This document shows positions 17,932 through 28,287 of a stretch of DNA of 64,000 bases, piece after piece. The notes under the pieces are model-generated. The model had not been told where the DNA came from and did not search any database. It saw nothing but the letters and a program-made list of their open reading frames with translations. The stretch's first letter is position 1, and each line of letters begins with the position of its first letter. Source of the DNA: Paenibacillus sp. W2I17 (GTDB lineage: Bacteria > Bacillota > Bacilli > Paenibacillales > Paenibacillaceae); NCBI RefSeq assembly GCF_030815985.1, contig NZ_JAUSXM010000001.1, positions 5,518,001-5,582,000 of the forward strand, written 5' to 3'. The position numbers and the translations under genes are program-made.

Positions 17932-19032
17932 GTGAACGGTTCCGAAGGAAATATTAGCACAAGGCAGGCCGTCGTAGTTATTGTTAATTACATGCTTGGC
18001 GCTGGGATCCTGACACTCCCTCGAACGACGAGTAAAGCTGTCGGAACGCCAGATGTCTGGATATCCATCATTCTGTCTGGACTGATTATTACGGGTGTCG
18101 GAATTATTCTGGTTACCCTGTGTCGCAGATTTCCGGAGAAAACAGTGTTCCAGTTCACTCGTGAAATTACGGGGAGCTGGATTGCTTACATATTGGGATT
18201 GTCTATGATTATGTATTTTATGGTGATTGCCGCATTCGAAATCAGGGTCATGGCTGATGTGACAGGAACGTACTTGCTTGAGCGAACACCAACATGGGCC
18301 ATTGTGATGGTCTTTATGTGGATTGGCATATATTTGATCTCTGGCGGACTTGCTGTCATTGTGCGCGTATTTGAGATCATTTTGCCGATTACACTGATTA
18401 TATTTGTGATTGAAATCTTGCTTAGTAATCAGTTATTTGAGATCGGCAATCTGAGACCCGTACTCGGAGAGGGTATCATGCCAGTCCTCAAAGGTTTGAA
18501 ACCTTCGCTGCTGGCTTACACGGGGTACGAAGTCATGTTTGTCATGACTGCTTATATGAAAAACCCTAAAAAGAGCAATGTAGCCATGAGCTGGGGCATC
18601 ATCATATCGACTCTGATTTATCTGATTACTGTTGTGATGGTTGTAGGCAGTCTGTCACTCGACGGCATCAAAACACGCACTTGGCCCACGCTGGATCTCG
18701 TAAGAAGCTTCGAGATTCAAGGTTTGATCTTTGAACGGTTTGAATCCTTGCTACTGGTCATCTGGATTATGCAGATATTCTCCAGCTTCACGATCACACA
18801 CTATTGTGCTTCGGTAGGGATTCGGGATTTGTTTCGTACGAAGAAGATCAAGGTCATTATGTACGCCCTTCTGCCATTGATATATCTAACGGCATTGATG
18901 CCGAAAACCGTGGACGAAACCTTTGCACTGGGTGATATGTTGGGCAACTCATCCGTGATTTTATTTGCCACTTTACCTTTGTTGCTGCTGATTACAAGTC
19001 TGATTCGCAAAAAAGGAGGCAAACATGCATGA
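17932..19032 (+). CDS. Spore germination permease, GerB family
   Basis: B-subunit of the germinant receptor, an APC-superfamily-like membrane protein with about 10 helices that binds the germinant. The start STRQAVVVIVNYMLGAGILTLP is typical. I favour the GTG at 17932, because AGGTGGG lies 5 bases upstream; the ATG at 17917 has GAGGT almost touching it. Length about 366 residues, normal for the family. The stop overlaps the start of gerC in an ATGA junction, which implies translational coupling. Confidence 0.92.
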   Translation: MNGSEGNISTRQAVVVIVNYMLGAGILTLPRTTSKAVGTPDVWISIILSGLIITGVGIILVTLCRRFPEKTVFQFTREITGSWIAYILGLSMIMYFMVIAAFEIRVMADVTGTYLLERTPTWAIVMVFMWIGIYLISGGLAVIVRVFEIILPITLIIFVIEILLSNQLFEIGNLRPVLGEGIMPVLKGLKPSLLAYTGYEVMFVMTAYMKNPKKSNVAMSWGIIISTLIYLITVVMVVGSLSLDGIKTRTWPTLDLVRSFEIQGLIFERFESLLLVIWIMQIFSSFTITHYCASVGIRDLFRTKKIKVIMYALLPLIYLTALMPKTVDETFALGDMLGNSSVILFATLPLLLLITSLIRKKGGKHA

Positions 19033-20231
19033 TTCGTTTTTTTATGCTTTTACGTGTAGCCTTTGCTTTGTCGGTCCTTCTGTTAATATCCGGATGCTGG
19101 AGCAGTAGGGAGATCGAGGAACTAAGTGTCTATGTTGGTCTCGGGATCGATATCGCTAAAGAAACAGAATTTGAGAAGGACATCGCTGCTCAGGGAGGAA
19201 CGTATCCAAAGAATAATTATATAACGGCTACCGTGCAGATTGCTCCGGGCAGTTCCAACAGTAAACAGAGCGGACAATCCGGTTCACCTGCTTCTGGAAA
19301 GACGTCCTATTCCAATGAACAGCTTACTGGAGATTCCTTGCTGCAAATCTTTCGTCAGTTTGCACTAAGGCGAGATCGTCCACTTATCGGACATCATCTG
19401 AAGGTTATCGTTGTCTCCAAGGATATTGCCAAAAAGTATGGTCTGGACCAGCTGCTTGATTTTGTACTTCGGGATAACGATATTCGTCCAAATTGTCTGG
19501 TACTGATAAGTCATCATCGTGCCGTGGATGTCCTGACTTCAGATGATCCCTCCCGGATTCCAGCATTTTATCTAACAGGTATTACCGGTAATTCGTACTT
19601 GTCCAACAAAATCCTGGATCCCGTTTTGCTCTCCAAATTAGATGCCCAAATGCAATCTGGTTCCAGTTTCTTGCTCCAGAATGTACTGTACTCCAATGGA
19701 GAGGGCAAGTTCTCAGGTGGCAGCATATTCGATGGAAAAACAACTAAGTTTATTGGAGAACTAAGTCAAACGGATCTGGAAGGTTTATCGTGGATCAAGC
19801 CTAAAGAAAAAGGAGGCGTCTTGAAGACTTACAACAAAGCGGGATTCACCGTTGTATACGAAATGAAGAAGAAGAAAACAAAAGTAATTCCCAAGGTGGT
19901 TGGTAATGACATTTCATTCCATGTAAAGGTCGAATCCGAAGGCTGGTTGATGGAAGATTGGCGTTCTCCCGAAAGAGAGGAAAAAGGGGATTATCTTAGA
20001 GAACTAGAAAAAGAATTTTCTGAACTGGCCGAACAACAGATTCGACAGGTGTTATACAAACTTCAGCATACCTATAAAGTAGATGTTGCGGATTTTCGGG
20101 ATAGCTTGCGTATCAAAGAACCCAAAACATGGAAGAAAGTCAAAGATGACTGGGACAACATTTTTAGTACCGTGCCAATCACGTACGATGTGAAGATGAC
20201 CATTACCAATCCGGGATCTTCCACCGAATAG
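19029..20231 (+). CDS. Spore germination lipoprotein, GerC family
   Basis: C-subunit of the germinant receptor, a lipoprotein on the outer face of the spore inner membrane. A signal peptide with lipobox LISGC puts the lipidated cysteine at residue 23, followed by WSSREIEEL, which is typical of the GerAC N-terminal domain. 400 residues, the usual length. GGAGG lies 9 bases before the ATG, inside the end of gerB. Completes a standard three-gene receptor; the germinant cannot be predicted. Confidence 0.93.
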   Translation: MIRFFMLLRVAFALSVLLLISGCWSSREIEELSVYVGLGIDIAKETEFEKDIAAQGGTYPKNNYITATVQIAPGSSNSKQSGQSGSPASGKTSYSNEQLTGDSLLQIFRQFALRRDRPLIGHHLKVIVVSKDIAKKYGLDQLLDFVLRDNDIRPNCLVLISHHRAVDVLTSDDPSRIPAFYLTGITGNSYLSNKILDPVLLSKLDAQMQSGSSFLLQNVLYSNGEGKFSGGSIFDGKTTKFIGELSQTDLEGLSWIKPKEKGGVLKTYNKAGFTVVYEMKKKKTKVIPKVVGNDISFHVKVESEGWLMEDWRSPEREEKGDYLRELEKEFSELAEQQIRQVLYKLQHTYKVDVADFRDSLRIKEPKTWKKVKDDWDNIFSTVPITYDVKMTITNPGSSTE

Positions 20232-20258
20232 CGAGGTGTGTCATTTATGATTTAAATG

Positions 20259-20287
20259 TTGACACATTCATGATAGATCGCTATATT
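20259..20287 (+). promoter_or_regulatory. Sigma-A promoter of the mmuP-mmuM leader
   Basis: TTGACA (20259-20264), 17-base spacer, TATATT (20282-20287). Transcription would start near 20294, just before the SAM-I aptamer. The -35 sits inside an inverted repeat TGTGTCA/TGACACA (20237-20266). Confidence 0.85.
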
Positions 20288-20302
20288 AGTAAAAAATCAT
20301 TT

Positions 20303-20402
20303 TCTTATCCAGAGAGGTGGAGGGACTGGCCCTTAGAAACCTCAGCAACAGATCTGAAGGATACTGTGCTAATTCCAGCGGGTGAAAGCCTGATAGATAG
20401 GA
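20303..20402 (+). promoter_or_regulatory. SAM-I (S-box) riboswitch aptamer
   Basis: The leader contains the conserved S-box core: AGAGGTGGAGGGACTGGCCC, then GAAACCTCAGCAAC, then an AAGG...GTGCTAATTCC block and the closing GATAG. This RNA binds S-adenosylmethionine and, when bound, favours the downstream terminator. It lies directly after a consensus promoter and before a terminator and mmuP, the expected gene class. Confidence 0.95.
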
Positions 20403-20429
20403 GCGTTTGTTTTTATTTGTCAGTAACGG

Positions 20430-20466
20430 CGCACTCTTTAGGCAGAGTGGGTCTTTTTTGTTTTTT
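20430..20466 (+). terminator. Riboswitch-controlled terminator
   Basis: CACTCT (20432-20437) pairs with AGAGTG (20444-20449), followed by a T-rich run with six consecutive T. It is the expression platform of the S-box: SAM bound means termination before mmuP. Confidence 0.87.
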
Positions 20467-20495
20467 CTGGATGAAGAAGTAGGGGAGCAGCAGGT

Positions 20496-21908
20496 ATGGA
20501 GAACAACAACGACAAAGGGCATTTCCAGCGGAAAATGCAGGCACGGCATGTGGTCATGCTCTCTCTCGGAGGAGTCATTGGAACGGGATTATTCCTCAGT
20601 TCAGGTTACACCATTCAGCAAGCGGGACCACTGGGAACCATTCTGTCCTATCTGATCGGAGCCATTGTTGTATATCTGGTGATGCTCTGTCTTGGTGAAC
20701 TGTCTGTTCATATGCCAGAGACGGGAGCATTTCATAGTTATGCAGCCAAATATATCGGACCGGCAACAGGCTACACGGTGGCTTGGTTATACTGGTTAAC
20801 CTGGACTGTTGCGCTTGGCTCCGAATTCACAGCCGCCGGATTGCTGATGCAGCGCTGGTTCCCATCGGTGAACGTATGGATATGGAGCGCCCTCTTTGCA
20901 CTGATGATCTTTCTGTTTAATGCATTAACGGTGAAATTATTTGCGGAATCCGAGTTCTGGTTCTCATCTGTAAAAGTAGTTACTATCGTAATCTTCATTA
21001 TCATCGGTGGCGCAGCCATGTTTGGTATCATTCCCATGGCGGATTCGGAACCGGCTCCATTTCTATCGAATATTACCGCATCCGGGTGGTTCCCTCATGG
21101 GGCTACAGCGATATTGATGACCATGCTTGCTGTAAACTTTGCCTTCTCAGGCACCGAGTTAATCGGCATTGCCGCCGGTGAGACGGAGAACCCGGAAAAG
21201 ACGATACCGAAGGCTATTCATACAACGCTGTGGCGTTTGGTTATTTTCTTCATCGGAACGATTATTATCTTGTCGGCCTTGCTGCCCATGTCGGATGCCA
21301 GTGTACTGGAAAGTCCGTTTGTAGCGGTAATGGAACGGGTGGGTGTACCCTATGCAGCAGACATTATGAACTTTGTTATTCTGACGGCGATTCTCTCTGC
21401 TGCCAATTCAGGCCTATATGCATCTTCACGTATGCTCTGGTCTCTGGCTGACAAAAGAACGATCTCTCCGTGGTTTGCCAAATTGACCAAAAGCGGGGTG
21501 CCGCTGAATGCACTTCTGATTAGTATGGTGGGTGGTGCGTTGGCATTGCTGTCCAGTATTATTGCGCCAGGTACGGTGTATATTACGCTGGTTTCCATTT
21601 CGGGTCTGGCTGTCGTTGCGGTATGGATGAGTATCAGTGCTTCCCAATACATGTTCCGCAGACAATATATCCGGGAAGGACATGCGGTCAAAGATCTGGT
21701 CTACCGCACACCATTCTATCCGGTGGTACCGATTGTTTCATTTATATTATGCCTGGCTTCATGCATAGGTATTGCCTTTGACCCGACACAGCGAATTGCG
21801 CTGTATTGTGGGGTTCCGTTTATCGCAGTATGTTACGCTGCTTATTATCTGACAGAACGTGTGAATAAGAAAAGAGGACAAGTACATGACGCAAGCACAA
21901 CAGACTAA
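20496..21908 (+). CDS. mmuP: Amino acid permease, S-methylmethionine transporter-like
   Basis: A 470-residue APC-family permease with 12 predicted helices. The opening [21 protein letters not shown] is the family signature, including the unwound TM1 region. On its own the sequence could be any amino acid permease of this group. The S-box upstream and the overlapping homocysteine S-methyltransferase gene make S-methylmethionine uptake the best reading. GGGGAGCAGCAGG precedes the ATG. Expression should rise when SAM, and so methionine, is low. Confidence 0.9.
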   Translation: MENNNDKGHFQRKMQARHVVMLSLGGVIGTGLFLSSGYTIQQAGPLGTILSYLIGAIVVYLVMLCLGELSVHMPETGAFHSYAAKYIGPATGYTVAWLYWLTWTVALGSEFTAAGLLMQRWFPSVNVWIWSALFALMIFLFNALTVKLFAESEFWFSSVKVVTIVIFIIIGGAAMFGIIPMADSEPAPFLSNITASGWFPHGATAILMTMLAVNFAFSGTELIGIAAGETENPEKTIPKAIHTTLWRLVIFFIGTIIILSALLPMSDASVLESPFVAVMERVGVPYAADIMNFVILTAILSAANSGLYASSRMLWSLADKRTISPWFAKLTKSGVPLNALLISMVGGALALLSSIIAPGTVYITLVSISGLAVVAVWMSISASQYMFRRQYIREGHAVKDLVYRTPFYPVVPIVSFILCLASCIGIAFDPTQRIALYCGVPFIAVCYAAYYLTERVNKKRGQVHDASTTD

Positions 21909-22953
21909 CTCCATAGAACAGATCCTGCGTGAACATCCGGTCATGATTCTGGATGGAGCGCTGGCAACGGAACTCGAACAGCATGGATGTAATCTGGATG
22001 ATCCGCTCTGGTCGGCTCGTGTGTTGCTTGAGAATCCGGATGTTATCGTTCAGGTCCATGCAGATTATTTTCGAGCAGGAGCCGATTGTGCGATTACATC
22101 CAGTTATCAGGCGACGGTGGATGGCTTCAGCAAGAGAGGGATTGATGAACAGGCAGCATTGGAGCTGATCCGCAAGACGGTGGAGTTGGCTGCAAAGGCG
22201 AGAGATGACGTGTGGACAGAAGTGCAGAGTGATTTAGTAGGGAGAGAAAGCTCGACAGGTCAGCTTGTAGGAGCTCCTTCGGTACTTTCCCAGAACGTGG
22301 AGAACGAGGAGAATATAACAGATCGTACAGTAGATCGCGAAGGAGATCGTCTTCGTCCACGTCCAATTATTGCCGGGTCCGTTGGACCGTATGGCGCCTA
22401 TCTGGCGGATGGTTCAGAGTATGTGGGACATTACGGCGTGTCGGATGAGACGCTTGTCGCATTTCATCGTCCGCGTATGGTGGCGCTACTTGAAGCGGGT
22501 GCAGATATTCTGGCGTTTGAGACGATTCCTTCCTTGCAGGAAGCACAGGTGCTGGTTGATTTACTGAAGGAGTTTCCTCATGCGTATGCCTGGTTATCTT
22601 TTTCTTTAAAAGACGGGACAAGCATCAGCGAGGGCACACCGCTTGAGGTATGTGCACAGAAGTTTGGCTCCGATCCGCAGATTGCGGCGATTGGCCTGAA
22701 CTGTGCTCCCATGGAAGTGGTGACGGAAGCAGTGGGTATTTTGAGCCGTACCAGCGATAAACCTGTTATTGTGTATCCGAACTCGGGAGAAGTATACGAT
22801 GCGGCAACGAAGACGTGGAGCGGACAGGGTACATGTGGCAGCATGAGTGATGCTTCGGAACAGTGGGTTGCTGCGGGCGCGCAAATTATTGGCGGCTGCT
22901 GCCGTACTACGCCACATCAGATTGGTGCACTTGCGAAGAAATGGCGGAAATAA
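21886..22953 (+). CDS. mmuM: Homocysteine S-methyltransferase
   Basis: Zinc enzyme that transfers a methyl group from S-methylmethionine (or SAM) to homocysteine, giving methionine. The zinc-ligand cysteines are in [10 protein letters not shown] and in the GGCCRTTP motif near the C-terminus; [11 protein letters not shown] and [17 protein letters not shown] are also family motifs. Overlaps mmuP by 23 bases, so the two are translationally linked under the same S-box. At 355 residues it is longer than E. coli MmuM (about 310): a polar insert of roughly 40-45 residues lies before [14 protein letters not shown] (about 22210-22360). Confidence 0.94.
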   Translation: MTQAQQTNSIEQILREHPVMILDGALATELEQHGCNLDDPLWSARVLLENPDVIVQVHADYFRAGADCAITSSYQATVDGFSKRGIDEQAALELIRKTVELAAKARDDVWTEVQSDLVGRESSTGQLVGAPSVLSQNVENEENITDRTVDREGDRLRPRPIIAGSVGPYGAYLADGSEYVGHYGVSDETLVAFHRPRMVALLEAGADILAFETIPSLQEAQVLVDLLKEFPHAYAWLSFSLKDGTSISEGTPLEVCAQKFGSDPQIAAIGLNCAPMEVVTEAVGILSRTSDKPVIVYPNSGEVYDAATKTWSGQGTCGSMSDASEQWVAAGAQIIGGCCRTTPHQIGALAKKWRK

Positions 22954-23001
22954 AAGACTTGATGTAGGGTTGTACCCGCTAGAGATACAACTAAATATGA
23001 A

Positions 23002-23045
23002 GAAGCCCTCACGATCCATTAACTGGATTGATGAGGGCTTTTTTT
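23002..23045 (+). terminator. Intrinsic terminator after mmuM
   Basis: AAGCCCTCA pairs with TGAGGGCTT, with an inner ATCC/GGAT stem, followed by seven T. Confidence 0.9.
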
Positions 23046-23105
23046 AGTGTGATTTAGCGTTAACATCAACATGATGATATTCCTCTTCTGATGCTTCTGA
23101 TTATG

Positions 23106-24257
23106 CTATTTAATTAACTGAGTGCTAACTAAGGTACGACCTTCGTCGCTTAGGATGTACAGACCCGTTGTGTTATTGAGAAATAGACGTTCATCATTAA
23201 GATCAAATTCGTCATTTTTGTAGGTGTACAAAACGTTCAGGTTGCTTGTGTCCATAATAATTAGTTCTAGTTCATCTTCGTCATTCTTTTCAGATTTAAA
23301 CATCAAACTTGTGCCATCCAAAGCCATATTGGGATATGATACTGGCAGATATGCCTTCTCAGCAATTAATTTACCTGAAGATGAATATAGCTTGATTCGC
23401 TTATTTTTATAATCCACAAATACAAACCGATCTTTCAATGCAAAAAGCTCTGTTGAATATTCCTTATAAGGAAGTTGTTTTGTCCACTTTAGCTGCCCCG
23501 TGCTGTTATAGCCTTTAAGCGTTATTGTTTTTTTGTAGATATTATAATATAGTAGTGTGCCGTCAGATAGACTCTTAATCCCATTGTAACCTTTACCACC
23601 AGTGATCGTTTTAATTTTTTTTCCGGTTGTCAGGCTAATCAAGTATAAATCGGGATGATTGCCAAACTTACTGCCGACAATCACATCACCATGAATCTGT
23701 TGCATAAAATATGGAACCTTGAACTTTCGACTTAAATTTCCATTAGCATCGTAATAGTAGAGTGTACTGCTTTTTAAATCATCAGAGTCTGCAATCACAT
23801 ACAAACTTCCATTTTCGCCTGGACTGCCTGACTCAGCCGAGTATAGTCTCCAATCTTCTGGCGGTCCGGGCAGAGAAGCTGTCCAACGGATCTGGCCCGT
23901 AGCTATATGCTTGGCACTGACTTGATTATCGTGGAAAATAAACATATATCCATCATCGGATAGCGTGTACTCGTTGTCCGTTGGAATCGACCAAAGTAGC
24001 TCCCCTGTTTTGGCATCCACACTGTCGATATAATAATCATTATTCTTGCCTGCTTTAGTTACGAGCAGACTTTCATTCCCCATGGCGTCCGTAACACTCT
24101 TTATTGAATATGAGCTTGTTGCACTCTGTCCGTCGTTGGTAATATCATACCCCCATTGGAATTGCAGCAGATCTTTAGCCAGAGCTGGCTCGGATGGGAT
24201 CGCAAGAAAGATGAATAGGCTGGCTATAAGCCAATAGTTGATTCGCTTTAAACTCAT
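23106..24257 (-). CDS. Secreted PQQ-like beta-propeller protein
   Basis: A 383-residue exported protein. A signal peptide with LFIFLAIPSEPALA and cleavage after ALA precedes blades of the kind seen in PQQ-binding-like or WD40-like propellers: repeated phrases such as DAKTGELLWSIPT, IATGQIRWTASLP and LTTGKKIKTI. No PQQ-ligand or dehydrogenase residues are evident, so it is probably a binding or structural propeller rather than an enzyme. A broken paralogue lies just upstream on the same strand. Function unknown. Confidence 0.83.
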   Translation of the reverse strand: MSLKRINYWLIASLFIFLAIPSEPALAKDLLQFQWGYDITNDGQSATSSYSIKSVTDAMGNESLLVTKAGKNNDYYIDSVDAKTGELLWSIPTDNEYTLSDDGYMFIFHDNQVSAKHIATGQIRWTASLPGPPEDWRLYSAESGSPGENGSLYVIADSDDLKSSTLYYYDANGNLSRKFKVPYFMQQIHGDVIVGSKFGNHPDLYLISLTTGKKIKTITGGKGYNGIKSLSDGTLLYYNIYKKTITLKGYNSTGQLKWTKQLPYKEYSTELFALKDRFVFVDYKNKRIKLYSSSGKLIAEKAYLPVSYPNMALDGTSLMFKSEKNDEDELELIIMDTSNLNVLYTYKNDEFDLNDERLFLNNTTGLYILSDEGRTLVSTQLIK

Positions 24258-24290
24258 GATTGGTAGACTCCTTATGTAATGTTCTCTGGA

Positions 24291-25471
24291 TTATGGAAGT
24301 AACTGATACTTTCTTATCGTCTGCCCGTCAGGAGGCAGGAAAAATATTTCATTTTGCTTATTAAGGAACAATTCATCTCGATTAAACCTTACAGCGTTCC
24401 AATCGTTCTGTGACAGCCGATAGAGCTCTCTCAGATTATTTGAATCTCTAATCACGAGTTCTATTCCCTGTTCGGTGTATTGAATATACATAAAACTCTG
24501 TAAATCGATTTCCATTTTTAGATGACTATTTGGCTCACCTTGCATGTAGAAGGGCTTTTCATTAACTCCTGTAATGAATTTTCCATCCGAATTCATAAGC
24601 ATGATATTGCCTGCGGTTTGTTCCAGATACAGCACACGATCATGGATGATAAATATCTCGGGAGGCCCCTTTTTAAAAGAAAAATCATACTTCCATTTCA
24701 AAGCTCCCGTAGGCGAGTACGCCCTCAACTCAAGTTCACGGTTATTGATAAACTTTCGGGTTATTAGGGTTCCATCGTCCGTAACCCTATTCCCGTAGGG
24801 CAAGGTTGTTTCATTGGTCAGCACCGTTAACTTCTTACCTGTAGAAAGATCAAAAACGTGAGTATACGGACTTTTGTTGCCCGGTTGACCTAAAATAAAA
24901 TTGCCTTCTATTGTGTAGTATTGCATGTAGGGGAGAATGAACTTTTTGCTTCGGTTTCCCTTTTCATCATAATAATAAAGAGTTACATATTTGTTTTTGT
25001 GATAAGTGAAAGAATAAGCTGTTCCGTTTTTGGTGAAATCTGAAGACTGACCTTCACGAAAGTAAGGGTTTATAGCGGACCATATCGGTTTACCGGTTGT
25101 CAGATCCGAGACCTTTCATAGTCATCAGTCTCAGCGGGTTTGAAAGTATACATGTAACCATCCCTAGTTAACCCATAATCAGATTCTGGCTTGGACCATC
25201 GGATGTCCCCGGTTTCACCACTAATGTTCACCACATATATGAGGTCTTCATTCACAACCTTTCTCACCAGAATGTTTAGGTTGCCGGACGAATCCAGTCT
25301 GAAGTAATGCGGAGTAAATCCATCCCCCCATTGGCCAGAATCGACCTGCTTGACCCATTCAAGCTGTGGCACGGTCTTGGCTTTAGCCGACGCTGAGGGT
25401 TTGTCTACTGACGACAATCCTAGACTCAGGATGCTGATCAACAAACAAAATCGAATACAAAACCATTTCAA
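24291..25471 (-). pseudogene. Frameshifted paralogue of the secreted beta-propeller gene
   Basis: Two open frames on this strand join into one protein like the 23106-24257 gene if one base is restored near 25105-25115. Frame 1 starts with a signal peptide and runs to ESDYGLTRDGYMYTF then stops just after DDYERSRI. The next frame continues at VSDLTTGKPIWSAINPYF and reads without a break to the end at 24291. The total is 1181 bases, one short of a multiple of three. Translation probably starts at the TTG at 25471, with AAGGAG 8 bases upstream, rather than the ATG at 25504. It could be a true pseudogene or a base-call error. Confidence 0.82.
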
Positions 25472-25506
25472 AATAAACAGCTCCTTAAGAAAGATCCAGG
25501 TCAAAC

Positions 25507-25740
25507 TTAATCTGGACCTACCGTTTCATTTTTAATATCCTGCACCAATCGTATGATCTCCGCAACACCCAGTAACAATAGACCTGCTACAATGCCGTTC
25601 ATCATAACTGGAAGAGTCAAAGACCATTGAAAGCCATTGAACTCATTTTGCCCAACGAGGATACCGGCAATAATGGATAGAATGATGCTAATCCAAGCTA
25701 TCCACTTCAACAATTTACTCGTTTTATTTTTGTTGTACAA
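25507..25740 (-). CDS. Small two-helix membrane protein
   Basis: About 77 residues with two hydrophobic helices (LLKWIAWISIILSIIAGILV and MMNGIVAGLLLLGVAEIIRL) and a charged tail. AAAGGAG lies 8 bases before a TTG at 25740; the ATG at 25761 would place that site inside the gene. The same AAGGAG-N8-TTG arrangement starts the next gene downstream, so both are probably translated as one transcript. No family recognised. Confidence 0.65.
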   Translation of the reverse strand: MYNKNKTSKLLKWIAWISIILSIIAGILVGQNEFNGFQWSLTLPVMMNGIVAGLLLLGVAEIIRLVQDIKNETVGPD

Positions 25741-25879
25741 AGAAATTAACTCCTTTACCATAGTATGCCATTAAGTCTATCATATCTATCATTGCTAGGT
25801 ATATAGGACTATTTTTGTGTCGGATTTAGAGTTTTGTTGAATTTTATTGTCATGTGTTTAAGGGGCTGTCTTCTACATG

Positions 25880-28285
25880 TTATTCAATAACAAGAATGCG
25901 CGGCGATGCCTGACGAATCACCTTGGATGATCTCCATGAGCCAAAAGCTGCTGCAAGGGTACTCAGACAAGAGAATAGTATAATCCCCCACCAATTCAGA
26001 ACCAACGGGATTTGTACGATACCGTATCCCGAGAGTACCTTTTCAAGCAACAACGGAAGAAGGTACACGCCAGCAATAACGCCAAACATCGAACCGATCA
26101 GGGATAACAATACAACTCCCAGTGTAATAGAGGACCGGATACTGCCGGATGTCATACCAATCGATTTGTAGATGCCGTACGTCTTGTTTTCTTTGCGAAT
26201 GCTGATCCGGCAGGTACTGAAGATGATCATAAACGTAACTATGATGAATAGAAGACCGATCAGGGCCATGGGATATATGAGAATGTTTGCTGCTTCTGTA
26301 TAAACGGAATCCAGCAGCGTTTTTTGCGTGACAATGGATGCAGAGTATTTGAACTGCTCATTTAACTGGGCTGCAATTGCCCCTGCTTGTGAAGGATCGA
26401 TGGCATTAATAAATGCAACATCTATATCACTGTAACTCGGATTTACACTTCGGACCGCTTGAACGGTGATTCTCCCGGATAGCGACATGTTGGAGATCGC
26501 TTGATAGATACCCGAGATGATGAACGTACGCTTTTCTCCCTCAATGTAGATATCGATAAGGTCTCCCAGATCCTTGTTTAAAATCTTGGCAGCACTGACC
26601 CCGATTGAAATCTCATTTTCTCGTTCAGGGTTATTTCCTCTCAACGTCTCGAAGCCGAAATCCTCATAGCTTCCATCTAATACGCCTAGATAAAGGCTAA
26701 TAGACTGACTGGCTGTATTGCGCGAGGAAACATCTAAGGGAATAACTCCGGTAATGTTTCCTTGCCAACCTACATTGTGGATGCGGGGATCTTCTTCTAG
26801 CACGTTTTGCAGCTCTGCTCTGGGAAACGTTGTTTTGTTCACCACTACAGCAGCAATGTTTGCATTGTCATAACCCCATTTAGCGGCAGTCTGATCGATT
26901 CCGGTAATGCTGGTCAGCACAACATATCCGAAGACAAGCACCGAAGCAGCTACGGACGTCAGTAATATTATTAAAATAGAGCTTTTGCTGTTTCTGATCA
27001 GACTGCGCAGGCCGATTACAAAAGAGATAGGCAGTCGACCAAACGAGGCCACATTTGCGAGGGGTGAATTCATTCGCTTTGCCATGGCTACGTTCTCATC
27101 CTCTGACATACCGTAGCGAATGGCCTGAACAGGCTCGATCATACGGGCTTTTTTGGCATAAAATATAACAAATACAATCACAAGGATGAATAACAGCATA
27201 CCTACAAGTATAGCTGCTCCAACGCCCTCAACCGGAAGATCACTATTGCCTGTTCGCAGGGACGATACGGAGATGTTGATGATGAATTTAGACACCAACA
27301 CACTCAGCGCAAACCCGGGAAGAACAGCGATGATGGACAGCAGGGAATATTGAATGACATAGGTGCCGATCGTTGCACGGGAAGTGAGTCCCAGCGACTT
27401 GAGGATACCTATCGTTTTGTAGTTAGCCAGAATAGCATCAGAGATGGTGAAGCCAATGGTGATGAGTGCAATCATCATCATGACAACTCCTAGGAAAATC
27501 ATGATAAAACCGACGATCTGGTTAATAATCAGATAAAAGGATGAAATACTTTCGAATTCCATTTTGGTTTCCAGAAACGGAGCACCCGCCTCGTTTGTAT
27601 AACGGTTCCAGTAACTGGAACTCATACTGTAATCGTCAAAATGGATGCCCATCATGTAATGCTCTTTTCTTGCAAGCGTACTAAAATCATGTTGGTAATC
27701 CGTACTGTTCATCCAGATTCTTGCCGTATTGGTGAACGGTGCGCCATAAGGAACATCAACAACAACAGCTGATACAGCGAGGTCAAGCGTGGTTGAGCCG
27801 GTTTTGAATTGAATGGTATCGCCAACAACAATGTTATGGCTATTCGCCAGGGACGTAGGAATCCATACGCTACCTTGTGCAGGAGATGAGCTTTCTTTTC
27901 CGGCAGCAAATACGAGTTTATCTACATCCCAAGGAGGCGGCGGGGTGTTCATCATATAGAGGTAAATGTTAGGAATATCCGTGCCGTCAAAAGTGATGCC
28001 TGATAAAGTTTGGTAAGCAAGTAAAGTCGAGATCTGAACACCATTCTGGGCGGCCCACCAGTCATGTACCGTTTGGGGATCATTCAGCCCTTTGTCGAAC
28101 GTCAAGATCTGATGTGACCCGTTGGTTCGGCTGTGCATCTCATTGAACTGGTTGCCCGTATTAGCCAAGATGATGATGGAAGTACACACCAGAAGTGTGG
28201 ACAACAAAATAAGCAGGGTAATAAACAGGTTTTGAACTTTATTTTTACCCAGATACGACAAGCTAAGTTTAGACATGACCGCCAT
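25880..28285 (-). CDS. ABC transporter permease, double FtsX/MacB type
   Basis: An 801-residue permease with two FtsX-type units, each a four-helix block, and two extracytoplasmic domains: a first helix near the N-terminus, helices around residues 255-400, an extracellular region about 480-660, and three C-terminal helices. Proteins of this layout, with a MacB/LolD-like ATPase, export or sense peptides, lipoproteins or cell-wall-active compounds. It follows the ATPase gene by 2 bases. Last gene of the operon begun by a response regulator, so expression is probably controlled by that two-component system. Confidence 0.9.
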   Translation of the reverse strand: MAVMSKLSLSYLGKNKVQNLFITLLILLSTLLVCTSIIILANTGNQFNEMHSRTNGSHQILTFDKGLNDPQTVHDWWAAQNGVQISTLLAYQTLSGITFDGTDIPNIYLYMMNTPPPPWDVDKLVFAAGKESSSPAQGSVWIPTSLANSHNIVVGDTIQFKTGSTTLDLAVSAVVVDVPYGAPFTNTARIWMNSTDYQHDFSTLARKEHYMMGIHFDDYSMSSSYWNRYTNEAGAPFLETKMEFESISSFYLIINQIVGFIMIFLGVVMMMIALITIGFTISDAILANYKTIGILKSLGLTSRATIGTYVIQYSLLSIIAVLPGFALSVLVSKFIINISVSSLRTGNSDLPVEGVGAAILVGMLLFILVIVFVIFYAKKARMIEPVQAIRYGMSEDENVAMAKRMNSPLANVASFGRLPISFVIGLRSLIRNSKSSILIILLTSVAASVLVFGYVVLTSITGIDQTAAKWGYDNANIAAVVVNKTTFPRAELQNVLEEDPRIHNVGWQGNITGVIPLDVSSRNTASQSISLYLGVLDGSYEDFGFETLRGNNPERENEISIGVSAAKILNKDLGDLIDIYIEGEKRTFIISGIYQAISNMSLSGRITVQAVRSVNPSYSDIDVAFINAIDPSQAGAIAAQLNEQFKYSASIVTQKTLLDSVYTEAANILIYPMALIGLLFIIVTFMIIFSTCRISIRKENKTYGIYKSIGMTSGSIRSSITLGVVLLSLIGSMFGVIAGVYLLPLLLEKVLSGYGIVQIPLVLNWWGIILFSCLSTLAAAFGSWRSSKVIRQASPRILVIE

Positions 28286-28287
28286 CG

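Noticed and set aside
20237..20266. Inverted repeat TGTGTCA/TGACACA as a terminator for gerC
   Set aside because: The 16-base loop is large and no T run follows. The right arm is better explained as part of the TTGACA -35 box. A weak operator role remains possible.
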